Made by a program: the position numbers and the translations under genes. A stretch of 52,766 bases of DNA, from NCBI RefSeq assembly GCF_900115975.1, contig NZ_FOYM01000026.1:1-52766 (forward strand). Direction: 5' to 3'. This document shows, piece by piece, positions 8,353-16,809 of this stretch. This DNA is from Desulfoscipio geothermicus DSM 3669 (lineage in GTDB: Bacteria > Bacillota > Desulfotomaculia > Desulfotomaculales > Desulfallaceae). Every line of letters begins with the position of its first letter. The stretch's first letter is position 1. A model generated the notes under the pieces. It did not search any database, was not told the origin of the DNA, and saw only the letters and a list, made by a program, of their open reading frames with translations.

Positions 8353-8604
8353 GCATTATCCCTCCACTGCATTGTTTAAATTTAGTATGCAGCCTCAAAA
8401 GTTAAACTATCCGGTAATTTGTCATTTTAGGGAACTTTTTACCGGTTAAAAGCGTCCCATAAGTGTAACCATCATAACGCAGCTAAGGTTAACAAAATAT
8501 AGCAATTTACCTGCCCGGCAGGTTTTTCCCTTTATTTGTTGAATTATATTTTTTGCTGATTTAACAGTTATTTGGGAAAAAATTGGGAAACGAGGAAACG
8601 GTTT

Positions 8605-10860
8605 ATGGGCAAATGCAAAAGCTGGAAACAAATATTTAAAAAGGGAATGATTATTTCTCTGCTCTGCGCCTCAAGCTATTTTGCTTTTACATCAGCTGCT
8701 CCCGCTGCCACCCAGCTGGTGGTGGATAGCAACACCCTGAACGTACGGGGTGGTCCCGGCACCAATCACAGTATTGTGGCCCAAGTACATAAAGGCGATC
8801 AATTTACTGCGCTGGATGCGCGCGGCGACTGGTACAAAATAAAGGTAGACGGTAAAGAAGGATGGGTAGCCGGCTGGCTGGTCAATGCCAGGCAGGTATC
8901 GGATGCGTCGGCCAAAAAAGCCGTGGTGCAAACAAGCACGCTGAATGTGCGCAGCGGTCCGGGCACCGACCACCGGGTGGTAGGAAAGGTTTATTCCGGT
9001 AACACTTTACCCGTGCTGACCACTGAGGGTGATTGGGTTAAAGTGCAGTTGCCCGGCGGGCAAACAGGTTGGCTGGCCGGCTGGCTGGTAAAGATTGAGC
9101 AGGCCTCGGCCGGTTCGTCGACCGCCCCGGCGAAGCAGCAACCGGCGGCCCCGGCCAAAGTGAAGCAAGCCACCATCACTGCTTCCAGGCTCAACGTTCG
9201 GTCAGGGCCGGATATATCCTACGGCATCGTGTCCAAAGTTAATAAAGACGAAAAGTATACCGTCATCGACTCCAACGGCCAGTGGCTGAAAATCAGCCTG
9301 CCGGGGGGAAAATCAGGATGGATAGCCGGCTGGCTTGCCAGCGTCAAAGAAGTGGCTATAACTCCGCCCGCCGCCCCCGCGACCGGTTCTCAAAGCCCGG
9401 CACAGAAGCAACAGGTTGCTACAGCAAAGTTAAAGCAGGCTACTATAACTGCTTCCAGGCTCAACGTACGGGCGGGCCCGAATACTTCGTACAGTACCGT
9501 CGCCAAAGTTAATCAAGGCGAAAAATACACCGTCATCGACTCGAACGGCCAGTGGCTGAAAATCAGCTTGCCGGGCGGACAGTCGGGATGGATTGCCGGT
9601 TGGTTCGCCAACGTCAATGAAATAGCCGTAACTCCGCCCACCGCCCCCGGGCAGGATAACCCGGCAGGTCAATCCGCAGGAACTGTTGTGGCCGTTGTTA
9701 AAGATAACCTGGTTAATGTCCGGGGCGGTCCGGGAACCCAGCACGGCATCATCAGCCAGGTCAGCCGGGGCCAGCGTTTCGGAGTGCTGGAACGGGCCGG
9801 CGACTGGTATAAAGTCAAGTTGGAAGGCGGTGTGGCCGGTTGGGTGGCCGGCTGGCTGGTCAACGTGGAAAAGGCGGAAGCATCTCCGGCGCCGGGCGAT
9901 CCCCTCGTGGAAACCGAAGATACCGACCAAAGCGGGGAGCAACAACCCGGCCAACCAGTCAAACTCGATAAAATTGAGGTGCGGGAAGAAAACGAACATA
10001 CGCTGGTCAGCATTAAGGCCAGTGACCGGTTGAACTACGACATGTTCATGCTCACGAATCCCGAGCGGCTGGTCATCGATCTCAAGAATACGGACCTGGG
10101 AGATTTGCCGGCTAAAGTTGAAGTGGATACCAAGGCAGTGGCCCGGATGCGCACGGGCTGGTTCAGCACCGAGCCGCCCGTAGTACGGCTGGTGTTTGAC
10201 CTAAAAAAAGCTGTGGTTAGCATGGACAAGCTGTCCCAGGACCGCAAGCAACTTGACCTGGATATTTATATTCCGGAAATAGGCAGCTTCCTGCAGGGCC
10301 ACGTTATTGCCATCGATCCGGGACACGGCGGTAAGGACCCCGGGGCCAAGGGCCCCACCGGACTGCAGGAAAAGGATGTCAACCTGGACATAGCCCTAAA
10401 ACTGGCTAAATTACTGGCAGAAAACGGAGCCAAGGTGGTGCTCACCAGAAGCGACGATCGTTTTGTGGACCTTTATGAGCGTACGGCCATCGCCGAAAGA
10501 AACGGCGCCGAAGTATTGTTAAGCATTCACGTCAACGCTAACCCCAAACAAAACATCAACGGCACCAGTACCTATTACCGGCGAGATGACGGTGATATAG
10601 CTCCGGGGGTGAGCCAGGCCGACAACCGCCGTCTGGCCGGCGCCATCCAATCCGAACTGCTGCGAGCTCTGGGCAGGCGCAGTCTGGGCGTGCTGCAGGC
10701 CAACTTTGTGGTACTACGCACCTCATCCGTACCTGCGGCACTGGCGGAAATAGCGTTCATTTCAAATCCGGAAGAAGAACAGATGCTGCGACAGGAAACA
10801 GTTCGCCTGAAAGTTGCCGAAGCTTTGGCCCATGGATTGAATAATTACTTTGCCAACTAA
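8605..10860 (+). CDS. N-acetylmuramoyl-L-alanine amidase with five SH3b repeats and an AMIN domain
   Basis: This secreted cell-wall hydrolase (751 residues) starts at ATG 8605, with a GAGGAAA site upstream; TTG 8572 is an in-frame alternative. After a signal peptide come five bacterial SH3 repeats, each carrying an LNVRxGP or VNVRGGP core and ending near GWxAGW, joined by Pro/Ala linkers. An AMIN domain follows (about 460-560), then an Amidase_3 domain (about 565-750). The zinc ligands are visible: H in DPGHGG, E in LQEKDVN, H in SIHVNA; the catalytic E is in AEIAFISN. SH3b and AMIN domains target it to peptidoglycan. Repeats three and four are nearly identical. Confidence 0.93.
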   Translation: MGKCKSWKQIFKKGMIISLLCASSYFAFTSAAPAATQLVVDSNTLNVRGGPGTNHSIVAQVHKGDQFTALDARGDWYKIKVDGKEGWVAGWLVNARQVSDASAKKAVVQTSTLNVRSGPGTDHRVVGKVYSGNTLPVLTTEGDWVKVQLPGGQTGWLAGWLVKIEQASAGSSTAPAKQQPAAPAKVKQATITASRLNVRSGPDISYGIVSKVNKDEKYTVIDSNGQWLKISLPGGKSGWIAGWLASVKEVAITPPAAPATGSQSPAQKQQVATAKLKQATITASRLNVRAGPNTSYSTVAKVNQGEKYTVIDSNGQWLKISLPGGQSGWIAGWFANVNEIAVTPPTAPGQDNPAGQSAGTVVAVVKDNLVNVRGGPGTQHGIISQVSRGQRFGVLERAGDWYKVKLEGGVAGWVAGWLVNVEKAEASPAPGDPLVETEDTDQSGEQQPGQPVKLDKIEVREENEHTLVSIKASDRLNYDMFMLTNPERLVIDLKNTDLGDLPAKVEVDTKAVARMRTGWFSTEPPVVRLVFDLKKAVVSMDKLSQDRKQLDLDIYIPEIGSFLQGHVIAIDPGHGGKDPGAKGPTGLQEKDVNLDIALKLAKLLAENGAKVVLTRSDDRFVDLYERTAIAERNGAEVLLSIHVNANPKQNINGTSTYYRRDDGDIAPGVSQADNRRLAGAIQSELLRALGRRSLGVLQANFVVLRTSSVPAALAEIAFISNPEEEQMLRQETVRLKVAEALAHGLNNYFAN
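9157..9620 (+). repeat. Tandem 270-bp repeat encoding SH3b domains 3 and 4 of the amidase
   Basis: Two copies (about 9157-9350 and 9427-9620) are offset by exactly 270 bp. They share long nearly identical stretches, for example the codons for TVIDSNGQWLKISLPGG at 9259 and 9529. Other SH3b repeats in the gene are far more diverged, so this duplication or gene conversion looks recent. Confidence 0.8.
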
Positions 10861-10878
10861 ATAATAGTTTATTGTTGC

Positions 10879-10906
10879 GGAACCGGCTGACCACCGGTTC
10901 CTTTTT
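10879..10906 (+). terminator. Rho-independent terminator after the amidase gene
   Basis: GGAACCGG (10879-10886) pairs with CCGGTTCC (10894-10901) across a 7-nt loop, followed by TTTTT. Confidence 0.85.
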
Positions 10907-10943
10907 ACTTCTAAAAATTTATTGCAATAAGGGGTGGTGCAAT

Positions 10944-11006
10944 ATGGCGGCAGAGGATAAAATGTATTTTTGGGGAATCTTTTTAAACCGCTCGATATTG
11001 TTTTAG
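10944..11006 (+). CDS. Possible 20-residue leader peptide
   Basis: A short frame with ATG at 10944 has GGGGTGG six nt upstream and encodes a 20-residue peptide (MAAEDKMYFWGIFLNRSILF). It sits between the amidase terminator and the HgdB-like gene, whose start is 30 nt downstream. Length is too small to judge coding by composition; a chance frame is quite possible. Confidence 0.22.
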   Translation: MAAEDKMYFWGIFLNRSILF

Positions 11007-11036
11007 CAAAAGTAGTTCAGGGAAAGGATATGAACA

Positions 11037-12011
11037 ATGAAAATCGGCATTACCACCACCGTACCCGTGGAAATTATTTATGCCGCAGGACACGTTCCGG
11101 TGGACTTGAATAACATATTCATAACTCATAACCGGCCTGAATCCCTGGTGGAACAGGCTGAATTGGCCGGATACCCGCGCAACGTGTGCGCCTGGATAAA
11201 AGGGATATACAGCACCGTACTGGAAAATAAAGATATTCGCACCATCATAGCGGTCACCCAGGGAGATTGCAGCAACACCCACGCCCTAATGGAAACCCTG
11301 GAACTGGCCGGGGTAACGGTAATTCCCTTTGCTTATCCCTTTGACCGCGACGCCGACCTGTTGCGCCTGCAGATGGATAAATTGATGGACCGGTTGGGCA
11401 CCGACTGGACTGCGGTGCAGCGCACCAAGAAATATCTGGATGAAGTGCGCAGCCGGGTGTGGGAAATTGACATCATGACCTGGCGGGACAACCTGGTAAG
11501 CGGGTGGGACAACCACCTGTTCCAGGTGAATTGCAGTGACTTCCAGGGCGACCCCGCTAAGTTTGCCCGGGAAGCGGATGCCTTTATCAAAGCTCAACGC
11601 CAAAAAGAACCCGACCGCCAGAGCATCCGCCTGGGCTACATCGGTGTACCGCCCATTATGGATGACCTGTATGATTACTTGGAGGAACGGGGCGCCCGGG
11701 TAGTGTTCAACGAGACCCAGCGGCAGTTCACCATGCCTTACGGGGTGGATGACCTGGTGGAACAATATCGCCTTTACACTTACCCGTACGGAATTTTTTA
11801 CCGCTTAAAAGATATACTGGTTGAACTGGAACGGCGCAAACTGGATGGTATTATCCATTATGCCCAAAGTTTTTGTTATCGCCAGATTGAAGACCTTATT
11901 GTAAGGCAAAAAATAAACATTCCCGTGCTTACACTTGAGGGTGATAAACCTAACCGATTGGATGCCCGCACTAAAATGCGGTTGGATTCATTTGTGGAAA
12001 TGCTGAGGTGA
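11037..12011 (+). CDS. 2-hydroxyacyl-CoA dehydratase family (HgdB-like) protein, possible double-cubane cluster protein
   Basis: This 324-residue Fe-S protein of the HgdB/FldB/BcrB family has the N-terminus MKIGITTTVPVEIIYAAGHVPVDL and Cys at 51 (CAWIK), 78 (GDCSN), 166 and 280 (SFCYRQIED). Cys 51, 78 and 280 match the usual cluster-ligand places. The family includes 2-hydroxyacyl-CoA dehydratases, benzoyl-CoA reductases and double-cubane cluster proteins that do low-potential reductions after ATP-driven electron transfer from an activator. Only one dehydratase-like subunit is present, followed directly (4-nt overlap) by its activator, which fits a homodimeric double-cubane protein better than a two-subunit dehydratase. 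Substrate unknown. Confidence 0.8.
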   Translation: MKIGITTTVPVEIIYAAGHVPVDLNNIFITHNRPESLVEQAELAGYPRNVCAWIKGIYSTVLENKDIRTIIAVTQGDCSNTHALMETLELAGVTVIPFAYPFDRDADLLRLQMDKLMDRLGTDWTAVQRTKKYLDEVRSRVWEIDIMTWRDNLVSGWDNHLFQVNCSDFQGDPAKFAREADAFIKAQRQKEPDRQSIRLGYIGVPPIMDDLYDYLEERGARVVFNETQRQFTMPYGVDDLVEQYRLYTYPYGIFYRLKDILVELERRKLDGIIHYAQSFCYRQIEDLIVRQKINIPVLTLEGDKPNRLDARTKMRLDSFVEMLR

Positions 12012-12793
12012 GATTGGTGTGGTGTGGAATTGACCTGGGCAGCCGTAACGTCAAGGTAGCCCTCTTAAATAATGACGGTGTGCGCTATTACAAATTCGAT
12101 ACAATAAAATTCTACCGGGAACACGGGAGGCTGGTGAATGGAAAGCTGCAGGTCGACTTGGAAAGCCTGCTTTCAGTGGAAGAACAGATTGACACCGTGG
12201 TTAGCACCGGTTACGGCAGGCAGACGGTAAACCTGGCGGGCGCCCGGGCCATCCCGGAAATAAAAGCGCATGTCTTGGGCGCCGCATACGCCACCGGCCT
12301 TACCGACTTCACCCTGCTGGACCTGGGGGGGCAGGACAGCAAGGTGGCCCTGGTAAGCGGCGGGCGCATGGTGGACTTTCAAACCAACGACAAATGTGCA
12401 GCCAGCACCGGACGTTACCTGGAAAACATGGCGGATGTGCTGGGCATATCCACGGAGGAACTTTCCAGATACCATGAAAATCCCGTGGAACTAACCTCCA
12501 CCTGCGCCATTTTCGGAGAAACAGAGCTTATAGGCCGGGTTGTAGAGGGTTACAGCACGGCCAGCCTGGCCGCGGGAGTAAATTACACCATTTTTAAACG
12601 CATCCGCCCCATGCTGCAAAAGCTGCTTAGCCCGGTGATTGTCTTTACCGGGGGAGTGGCCGCCAATACAGCCTTGCGGAAAATAATCCGCCGCGAGCTG
12701 GCAGTGGAAGTGCGGGTGCCGCCCGCGCCGCAGTACGCCGGCGCGCTGGGTTGCTGCCTGGCAGCTCGCCGGGAAGGGGAAAACAGGGGGTAA
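12008..12793 (+). CDS. HgdC/BadF-type ATP-dependent activator (CoA-substrate-specific activase)
   Basis: This 261-residue ASKHA-fold ATPase starts at GTG 12008, overlapping the upstream stop by 4 nt. Visible motifs are CGIDLGSRNVKVAL (phosphate 1), DLGGQDSKV (phosphate 2), NDKCAASTGRYLENMADVLG and TSTCAIFGETELIG with the two Cys that hold a shared [4Fe-4S] cluster between two subunits, and FTGGVAANTALR (adenosine motif). It hydrolyses ATP to push one electron at very low potential onto its partner, here almost certainly the protein encoded just upstream. Confidence 0.9.
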   Translation: MRLVWCGIDLGSRNVKVALLNNDGVRYYKFDTIKFYREHGRLVNGKLQVDLESLLSVEEQIDTVVSTGYGRQTVNLAGARAIPEIKAHVLGAAYATGLTDFTLLDLGGQDSKVALVSGGRMVDFQTNDKCAASTGRYLENMADVLGISTEELSRYHENPVELTSTCAIFGETELIGRVVEGYSTASLAAGVNYTIFKRIRPMLQKLLSPVIVFTGGVAANTALRKIIRRELAVEVRVPPAPQYAGALGCCLAARREGENRG

Positions 12794-12797
12794 TTTT

Positions 12798-13571
12798 ATG
12801 CAATTAACCGTACTGGGATGCTGGGCACCCTATCCCCGTCCGGGGGAAGCCTGTTCGGGGTACCTGCTCCGGGCCGGTGATACCACCGTGATGCTGGAAG
12901 CGGGCAACGGCAGCTTTGCCGAACTTGCCCGCCACGTGGATTTTCGCCGTCTATCGGGGCTGGTGATTACCCATTTTCATCCCGACCATTACGCCGACGT
13001 GTTTTGCCTGCGTCATGCCATAGAAGGCGCGCGGCGGGCGGACGAAATGAACGGGCCGGTCAAACTGTTTATTCCGCCGGACCCCGCAGATATCTATGCC
13101 AAGCTGGCCAGCTATACCGGAGCGTTTGACGTGGTAAACGTGGAGGAATTACCCGAAACCACGCAAATACCGGGGGTTATAACCAGAAAAGCACTGCTCA
13201 ACGACCTGGCCCTGTATTTTATACACACCGCGCATTCGCTGCCAGGATACGCGGTACTGTTCCTGCAGAAAGATAAAACCGTATTTTTTTCCGGCGATAC
13301 CGCTCCCACCGAAGCAATTGAAAGGGCGGCGCAGGGGGCGGGGCTGTTTCTCTGCGAGGCCAGCGGGCTGGATAAGGACGCCGGTTATCTTGCCAACGCC
13401 CACATGACCGCCCGGGAAGCCGGCACCCTGGCCCGCCGGGCCGGGGCAAAAAGGTTGGTAATCACCCATTTCTGGCCGGAATACGCGGTAACAGATTTGC
13501 TCAATGAGGCCGGCAGAAGTTTTGGCGGCGCGGTTGAGGCTGCCAAGCAGGGGAAAACATATATACTATAA
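12798..13571 (+). CDS. Metallo-beta-lactamase fold hydrolase
   Basis: This 257-residue protein has the MBL zinc signature THFHPDH (about residues 55-61), later ligands in FIHTAHS and FSGDTAP, and a final TH(F)WPEY. The overall shape (N-terminal MQLTVLGCWAPYPRPGEACSGYLL) is like RNase Z-related or YhfI-type small MBL proteins. It starts at ATG 12798 behind AGGGGG, 4 nt after the activator gene, and is 25 nt before rph, so it may be an RNA-processing or phosphodiesterase-type enzyme. Exact substrate unknown. Confidence 0.85.
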   Translation: MQLTVLGCWAPYPRPGEACSGYLLRAGDTTVMLEAGNGSFAELARHVDFRRLSGLVITHFHPDHYADVFCLRHAIEGARRADEMNGPVKLFIPPDPADIYAKLASYTGAFDVVNVEELPETTQIPGVITRKALLNDLALYFIHTAHSLPGYAVLFLQKDKTVFFSGDTAPTEAIERAAQGAGLFLCEASGLDKDAGYLANAHMTAREAGTLARRAGAKRLVITHFWPEYAVTDLLNEAGRSFGGAVEAAKQGKTYIL

Positions 13572-13596
13572 AAATCACACTGAAAAGAGGTAAAAT

Positions 13597-14337
13597 ATGA
13601 AAAGAGTTGACGGCAGAGAAAATACCGAAATGCGACCGGTAAAAATAACCCGGGGCATAAACAAACACGCGGAAGGTTCCGTGCTGATCGAGGTGGGCGA
13701 CACCAAAGTAATCTGTACCGCTACGGTTGAAGACCGCCTTCCCAACTGGCGCAAGTTGGAAGGCAAGGGGTGGGTCACCGCCGAATACAGCATGCTTCCC
13801 AGAAGCACGGGCCAGCGCTCACCACGCGATTCTGTCCGGGGCAGGCCCAACGGCCGCACCCTGGAAATTCAGCGCCTGATCGGCCGCGCCCTGCGATCGG
13901 TGACCGATATGGAAGCACTGGGTGAATATAATATCACTCTGGATTGTGACGTGATCCAGGCCGACGGCGGCACCCGGACGGCGTCCATAACCGGCGCTTT
14001 CGTGGCCCTGGCCGATGCCATGCAATGGATGATTGACAACGGGCTGATTCCCCAAATGCCTCTACGTGATTTTGTAGCCGCCACCAGCGTGGGAATATTA
14101 CAGGGGGAAATTATAATGGACCTGTGTTACACAGAGGATTCCGCCGCCGAAGTGGATATGAACATTGTCATGACCGGTAGTGATCGGTTCGTGGAAATAC
14201 AAGGCACCGGAGAAGAGGCATCATTCAGCAGAGAAGAGACGGATCAACTGTTAAACCTTGCCCGGGATGGGATAAAACAGCTGATAAACTACCAAAAACA
14301 AGTGCTGGGACCGGTAGCTGACAGCATCGGGAAGTAA
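13597..14337 (+). CDS. rph: Ribonuclease PH
   Basis: This 246-residue phosphorolytic 3'-5' exoribonuclease trims tRNA 3' ends. The sequence is typical throughout: [75 protein letters not shown], and [15 protein letters not shown] near the end. Length is close to the family norm. It starts at ATG 13597 behind AAGAGG and precedes rdgB, the common clostridial rph-rdgB order. Confidence 0.97.
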   Translation: MKRVDGRENTEMRPVKITRGINKHAEGSVLIEVGDTKVICTATVEDRLPNWRKLEGKGWVTAEYSMLPRSTGQRSPRDSVRGRPNGRTLEIQRLIGRALRSVTDMEALGEYNITLDCDVIQADGGTRTASITGAFVALADAMQWMIDNGLIPQMPLRDFVAATSVGILQGEIIMDLCYTEDSAAEVDMNIVMTGSDRFVEIQGTGEEASFSREETDQLLNLARDGIKQLINYQKQVLGPVADSIGK

Positions 14338-14360
14338 TATACCGGGGGGGGGATGGTAAA

Positions 14361-14966
14361 ATGAAGCTGGTTCTGGCTACACATAACGAGGGCAAGGTCC
14401 GGGAATTGCGGGAACTGTTGGCCGGCACTGGATATGATGTGGTTTCCCTGGCTGAGTATCCGCATGTGCCCGAGGTAATCGAAGACGGCGATACTTTCCT
14501 GGCCAATGCCGTAAAAAAGGCCCGGCAAGTGGCAGCTGCCGTGGGGGAAATTGCTCTGGCCGACGATTCAGGCCTGGAAGTGGATTACCTGAACGGGGCA
14601 CCGGGTGTGCATTCCGCACGTTTTGCAGGAACAGGGCACGATGATGCGGCCAACAACCAAAAGCTGTTAAAATTGCTGCAAGGTGTACCACCGGAAAAAC
14701 GCACGGCCCGTTTTCGCTGCGTGGTGGCCGTGGCCACTCCCGACGGCCGGGTGGAAACGGCTGACGGTAAATGCGAAGGATTAATCATCGACGAACCACG
14801 GGGAGAGAACGGTTTTGGTTATGACCCGCTCTTCTGGGTTTCGGAGTATGGCAAAACCTTTGCCGAGCTGGACGGAACGACAAAGAATTCCATCAGCCAC
14901 CGGGGCCGGGCACTACAAAAGGTTCAATCAATTTTGACCAAGTTGGTCCATAATCCGGCTAATTGA
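14361..14966 (+). CDS. rdgB: dITP/XTP pyrophosphatase (RdgB/HAM1 family)
   Basis: This 201-residue enzyme hydrolyses non-canonical purine nucleoside triphosphates (dITP, XTP) to monophosphates. Visible motifs are LATHNEGKVRELRELL (substrate loop), ALADDSGLEVDYLNGAPGVHSARFAG, GENGFGYDPLFW and SHRGRALQKV. ATG 14361 is preceded by GGGGGGGATGG. It is the partner of rph just upstream and is followed 28 nt later by yfcE. Confidence 0.96.
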   Translation: MKLVLATHNEGKVRELRELLAGTGYDVVSLAEYPHVPEVIEDGDTFLANAVKKARQVAAAVGEIALADDSGLEVDYLNGAPGVHSARFAGTGHDDAANNQKLLKLLQGVPPEKRTARFRCVVAVATPDGRVETADGKCEGLIIDEPRGENGFGYDPLFWVSEYGKTFAELDGTTKNSISHRGRALQKVQSILTKLVHNPAN

Positions 14967-14994
14967 TAAAATATTGTTTACGGGGTGGCAAATT

Positions 14995-15471
14995 TTGCGT
15001 ATCGGTGTCTTAAGCGATACACACGGTTCTATCAATATAGCTATTCAAGCAATAAATAAAATGGGTCCGATTGACGCCCTGATCCACGCCGGGGACTTTT
15101 ACAGCGATGCCCTGCATATTAGTAAAAATTTCAACGTGCCGCTTTATGCGGTACTGGGCAACTGCGATGCGGGCTTTAGTGGAGTTGAAGAGTTGCTTAT
15201 TAATTTGGAAGGATGTAAAATATATATTACCCACGGTCACCTGTTCCGGGCCAAGAGTACCCTGCAACTTTTATATTATAAGGCGCAAGAAACAAGTGCC
15301 GGTGTAGTGGTTTTCGGGCATACGCACGTGCCGGTAAATATACGTGAAAATGGTATTCTTCTTTTCAACCCGGGCAGTACTACCCGGCCCCAGGGAGGCA
15401 GCAAAGCCGGTTACGGCATTTTAAGCATTGATAAGAATAACATTACCGGAGAATTATGCACCCTGGATTAG
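14995..15471 (+). CDS. YfcE-family metallophosphoesterase
   Basis: This 158-residue phosphodiesterase has the calcineurin-like motifs GVLSDTHGS, HAGDF, LGNCD, YITHGHLF and VFGHTHVP, which bind two metal ions. The start is TTG 14995, giving MRIGVLSDTHG, with GGGGTGG upstream; an earlier TTG at 14974 would leave an atypical N-terminus. The family hydrolyses phosphodiester bonds of small substrates. It ends the rph-rdgB run, 112 nt before the tRNA pair. Confidence 0.92.
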   Translation: MRIGVLSDTHGSINIAIQAINKMGPIDALIHAGDFYSDALHISKNFNVPLYAVLGNCDAGFSGVEELLINLEGCKIYITHGHLFRAKSTLQLLYYKAQETSAGVVVFGHTHVPVNIRENGILLFNPGSTTRPQGGSKAGYGILSIDKNNITGELCTLD

Positions 15472-15583
15472 AACCGGCGCCTAAAAACTTCATACAGATA
15501 CAAAAATTTTGTTTTGACTTAAAGAACGCTTTTTTGTATAATAAAGTTGTTCGCTTAAAATAAATAAATTGAACCAATAACGG

Positions 15584-15657
15584 GCGGGTGTAGCTCAATG
15601 GTAGAGCCCTGGCCTTCCAAGCCAGTCGCGTGGGTTCGATTCCCATCACCCGCTCCA
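15584..15657 (+). tRNA. tRNA-Gly (anticodon TCC)
   Basis: This 74-nt cloverleaf has acceptor arm GCGGGTG/CACCCGC, D-arm GCTCAATGGTAGAGC, anticodon loop CTTCCAA (TCC) and T-arm GGGTTCGATTCCC. The CCA end is encoded. Confidence 0.96.
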
Positions 15658-15664
15658 TTTTTAT

Positions 15665-15741
15665 CTCCCGGTAGCTCAGCTGGACAGAGCAACGGACTTC
15701 TAATCCGTGGGTCGGGGGTTCGAATCCCTCCCGGGAGGCCA
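15665..15741 (+). tRNA. tRNA-Arg (anticodon TCT)
   Basis: This 77-nt cloverleaf has acceptor arm CTCCCGG/CCGGGAG, anticodon loop CTTCTAA (TCT), T-arm GGGGTTCGAATCCC and encoded CCA. It lies 7 nt after tRNA-Gly, so both are cut from one transcript. Confidence 0.96.
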
Positions 15742-15749
15742 GAATATGA

Positions 15750-15775
15750 AAGCCCTTGCATAGCAAGGGCTTTTG
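15750..15775 (+). terminator. Terminator of the tRNA-Gly/tRNA-Arg unit
   Basis: AAGCCCTTGC (15750-15759) and GCAAGGGCTT (15763-15772) form a 10-bp stem with a 3-nt loop, followed by TTTT within the same run. Confidence 0.8.
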
Positions 15776-15877
15776 TGATTTATTGAAAAATGCGATATAA
15801 GCAGCAAGAAATTGCATTCTTAAAGGCAAAATTAAATCATAGGGCAAAATCAGGTCGGTTTATTTGATTTTACATCT

Positions 15878-15908
15878 TATAATGTTATTTTTACTTATAT
15901 TTAAGTAA
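15878..15908 (+). promoter_or_regulatory. Candidate -10 box and inverted repeat upstream of the DUF1540 gene
   Basis: A TATAAT hexamer lies at 15878-15883, although no good -35 element is found 17 nt upstream. Just downstream TTACTTA (15891-15897) and TAAGTAA (15902-15908) form an inverted repeat that could bind a repressor or fold in the leader. Confidence 0.4.
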
Positions 15909-15968
15909 GAACAGGGGAAAAATACTTAAAGAAAAACAAAAACATAGTGAAGGAGGATTCGAGCACTA

Positions 15969-16217
15969 ATGAACCAGCACATTCACTGCATTATCAACAA
16001 CTGCCATTACTGGTCGCAGGGTAACAAATGCGCAGCCAACGAGATTTTAGTGACATCCGACGAATTTGGTGCAAATCAACCCGATAGAATCGATGCCACC
16101 ATGGCCAAACAATTGACTCCCCAACCGGCGGAAACTTGCATGGCCACATGCTGTAAGACCTTTGTTCTCAAAGGATCCGGCGACGCCAATGTTGACAGAG
16201 TACAGAAAATGTCATAA
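15969..16217 (+). CDS. DUF1540 domain protein
   Basis: This 82-residue Cys-rich protein starts at ATG 15969 behind GAAGGAGGATT. The first half has the DUF1540 pattern: HCIINNCHYWSQGNKCAA followed by I-x-V, with regularly spaced Cys likely to bind a metal. The C-terminal part carries further Cys (TCMATCCKTF). DUF1540 proteins are small, widespread in spore-formers, and have no assigned role. The gene is monocistronic, with its own terminator. Confidence 0.88.
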   Translation: MNQHIHCIINNCHYWSQGNKCAANEILVTSDEFGANQPDRIDATMAKQLTPQPAETCMATCCKTFVLKGSGDANVDRVQKMS

Positions 16218-16228
16218 ATATCAATAAG

Positions 16229-16258
16229 GCCTGGCTTCATAATCAGCCGGGCTTTTTT
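16229..16258 (+). terminator. Terminator after the DUF1540 gene
   Basis: GCCTGGCT (16229-16236) pairs with AGCCGGGC (16245-16252), one G-T pair, followed by TTTTTT. Confidence 0.8.
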
Positions 16259-16327
16259 GTGTGGACAGCGAAGTTTATTTTATTCAATACAGGCAATGCT
16301 AGTAATAAAAATTTGGAGGTTTTGCCA

Positions 16328-16654
16328 TTGTATCCGGGTACTGTCAGAGATTATAGCCATGTAAAACACAATTTACGCTGGGATTTGAATTTGGCTACGG
16401 AATTCCAGGGAAAAAGGCCGCTGGGTTATAGTTTTGTAATTGATGTTCTGGAAGGCATACCCCGGTTGGCCCTTTACCATATGAAAATTAACTGCAGTAT
16501 CAGCACTACCGTTACCACCCAACCATCACGCCAATTGCTGCTCAAGGCGCTTTATAATCAAGGGTGGCATTGTGGACAGGATGGGCTTTATCAAATAAAC
16601 GAAGAACTGCGTTGCTGGATACAGGAAAACCTGTTACAAAATCATAGGCGGTAA
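16328..16654 (+). CDS. Hypothetical protein
   Basis: This 108-residue protein starts at TTG 16328 with GGAGG 8 nt upstream; an in-frame GTG at 16259 would begin inside the preceding terminator and is rejected. I recognise no domain. It has two Cys, a mixed alpha/beta composition and no membrane segment. It sits alone between the DUF1540 gene and tRNA-Leu. Confidence 0.65.
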   Translation: MYPGTVRDYSHVKHNLRWDLNLATEFQGKRPLGYSFVIDVLEGIPRLALYHMKINCSISTTVTTQPSRQLLLKALYNQGWHCGQDGLYQINEELRCWIQENLLQNHRR

Positions 16655-16724
16655 TGCACCTTGACGCTGGGGACCATCTGTGTTACCATTTAACATGCAG
16701 TTGATTTAATAATACATTTTATGT

Positions 16725-16809
16725 GCGGGCGTGGCGGAACGGCAGACGCGCTGGACTTAGGATCCAGTGGGGCACACCCGTGGGGGTTCAAATCCCTTCG
16801 CCCGCACCA
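16725..16809 (+). tRNA. tRNA-Leu (anticodon TAG)
   Basis: This 85-nt class II tRNA has acceptor arm GCGGGCG/CGCCCGC, anticodon loop ACTTAGGA (TAG), a long variable arm, T-arm GGGTTCAAATCCC and encoded CCA. Confidence 0.95.

Noticed and set aside
7486-8379. A 297-codon plus-strand frame over the Gfo/Idh/MocA gene
   Set aside because: It is antisense to a well-supported oxidoreductase and shows no family motif; it is a shadow frame in GC-biased coding DNA.
15443-15847. Minus-strand protein of 134 codons across the tRNA genes
   Set aside because: It runs antisense through two well-formed tRNA genes; frames of this type (with GxGSNPG and PTHGLEVRCS-like text) are a known artefact of tRNA antisense translation.
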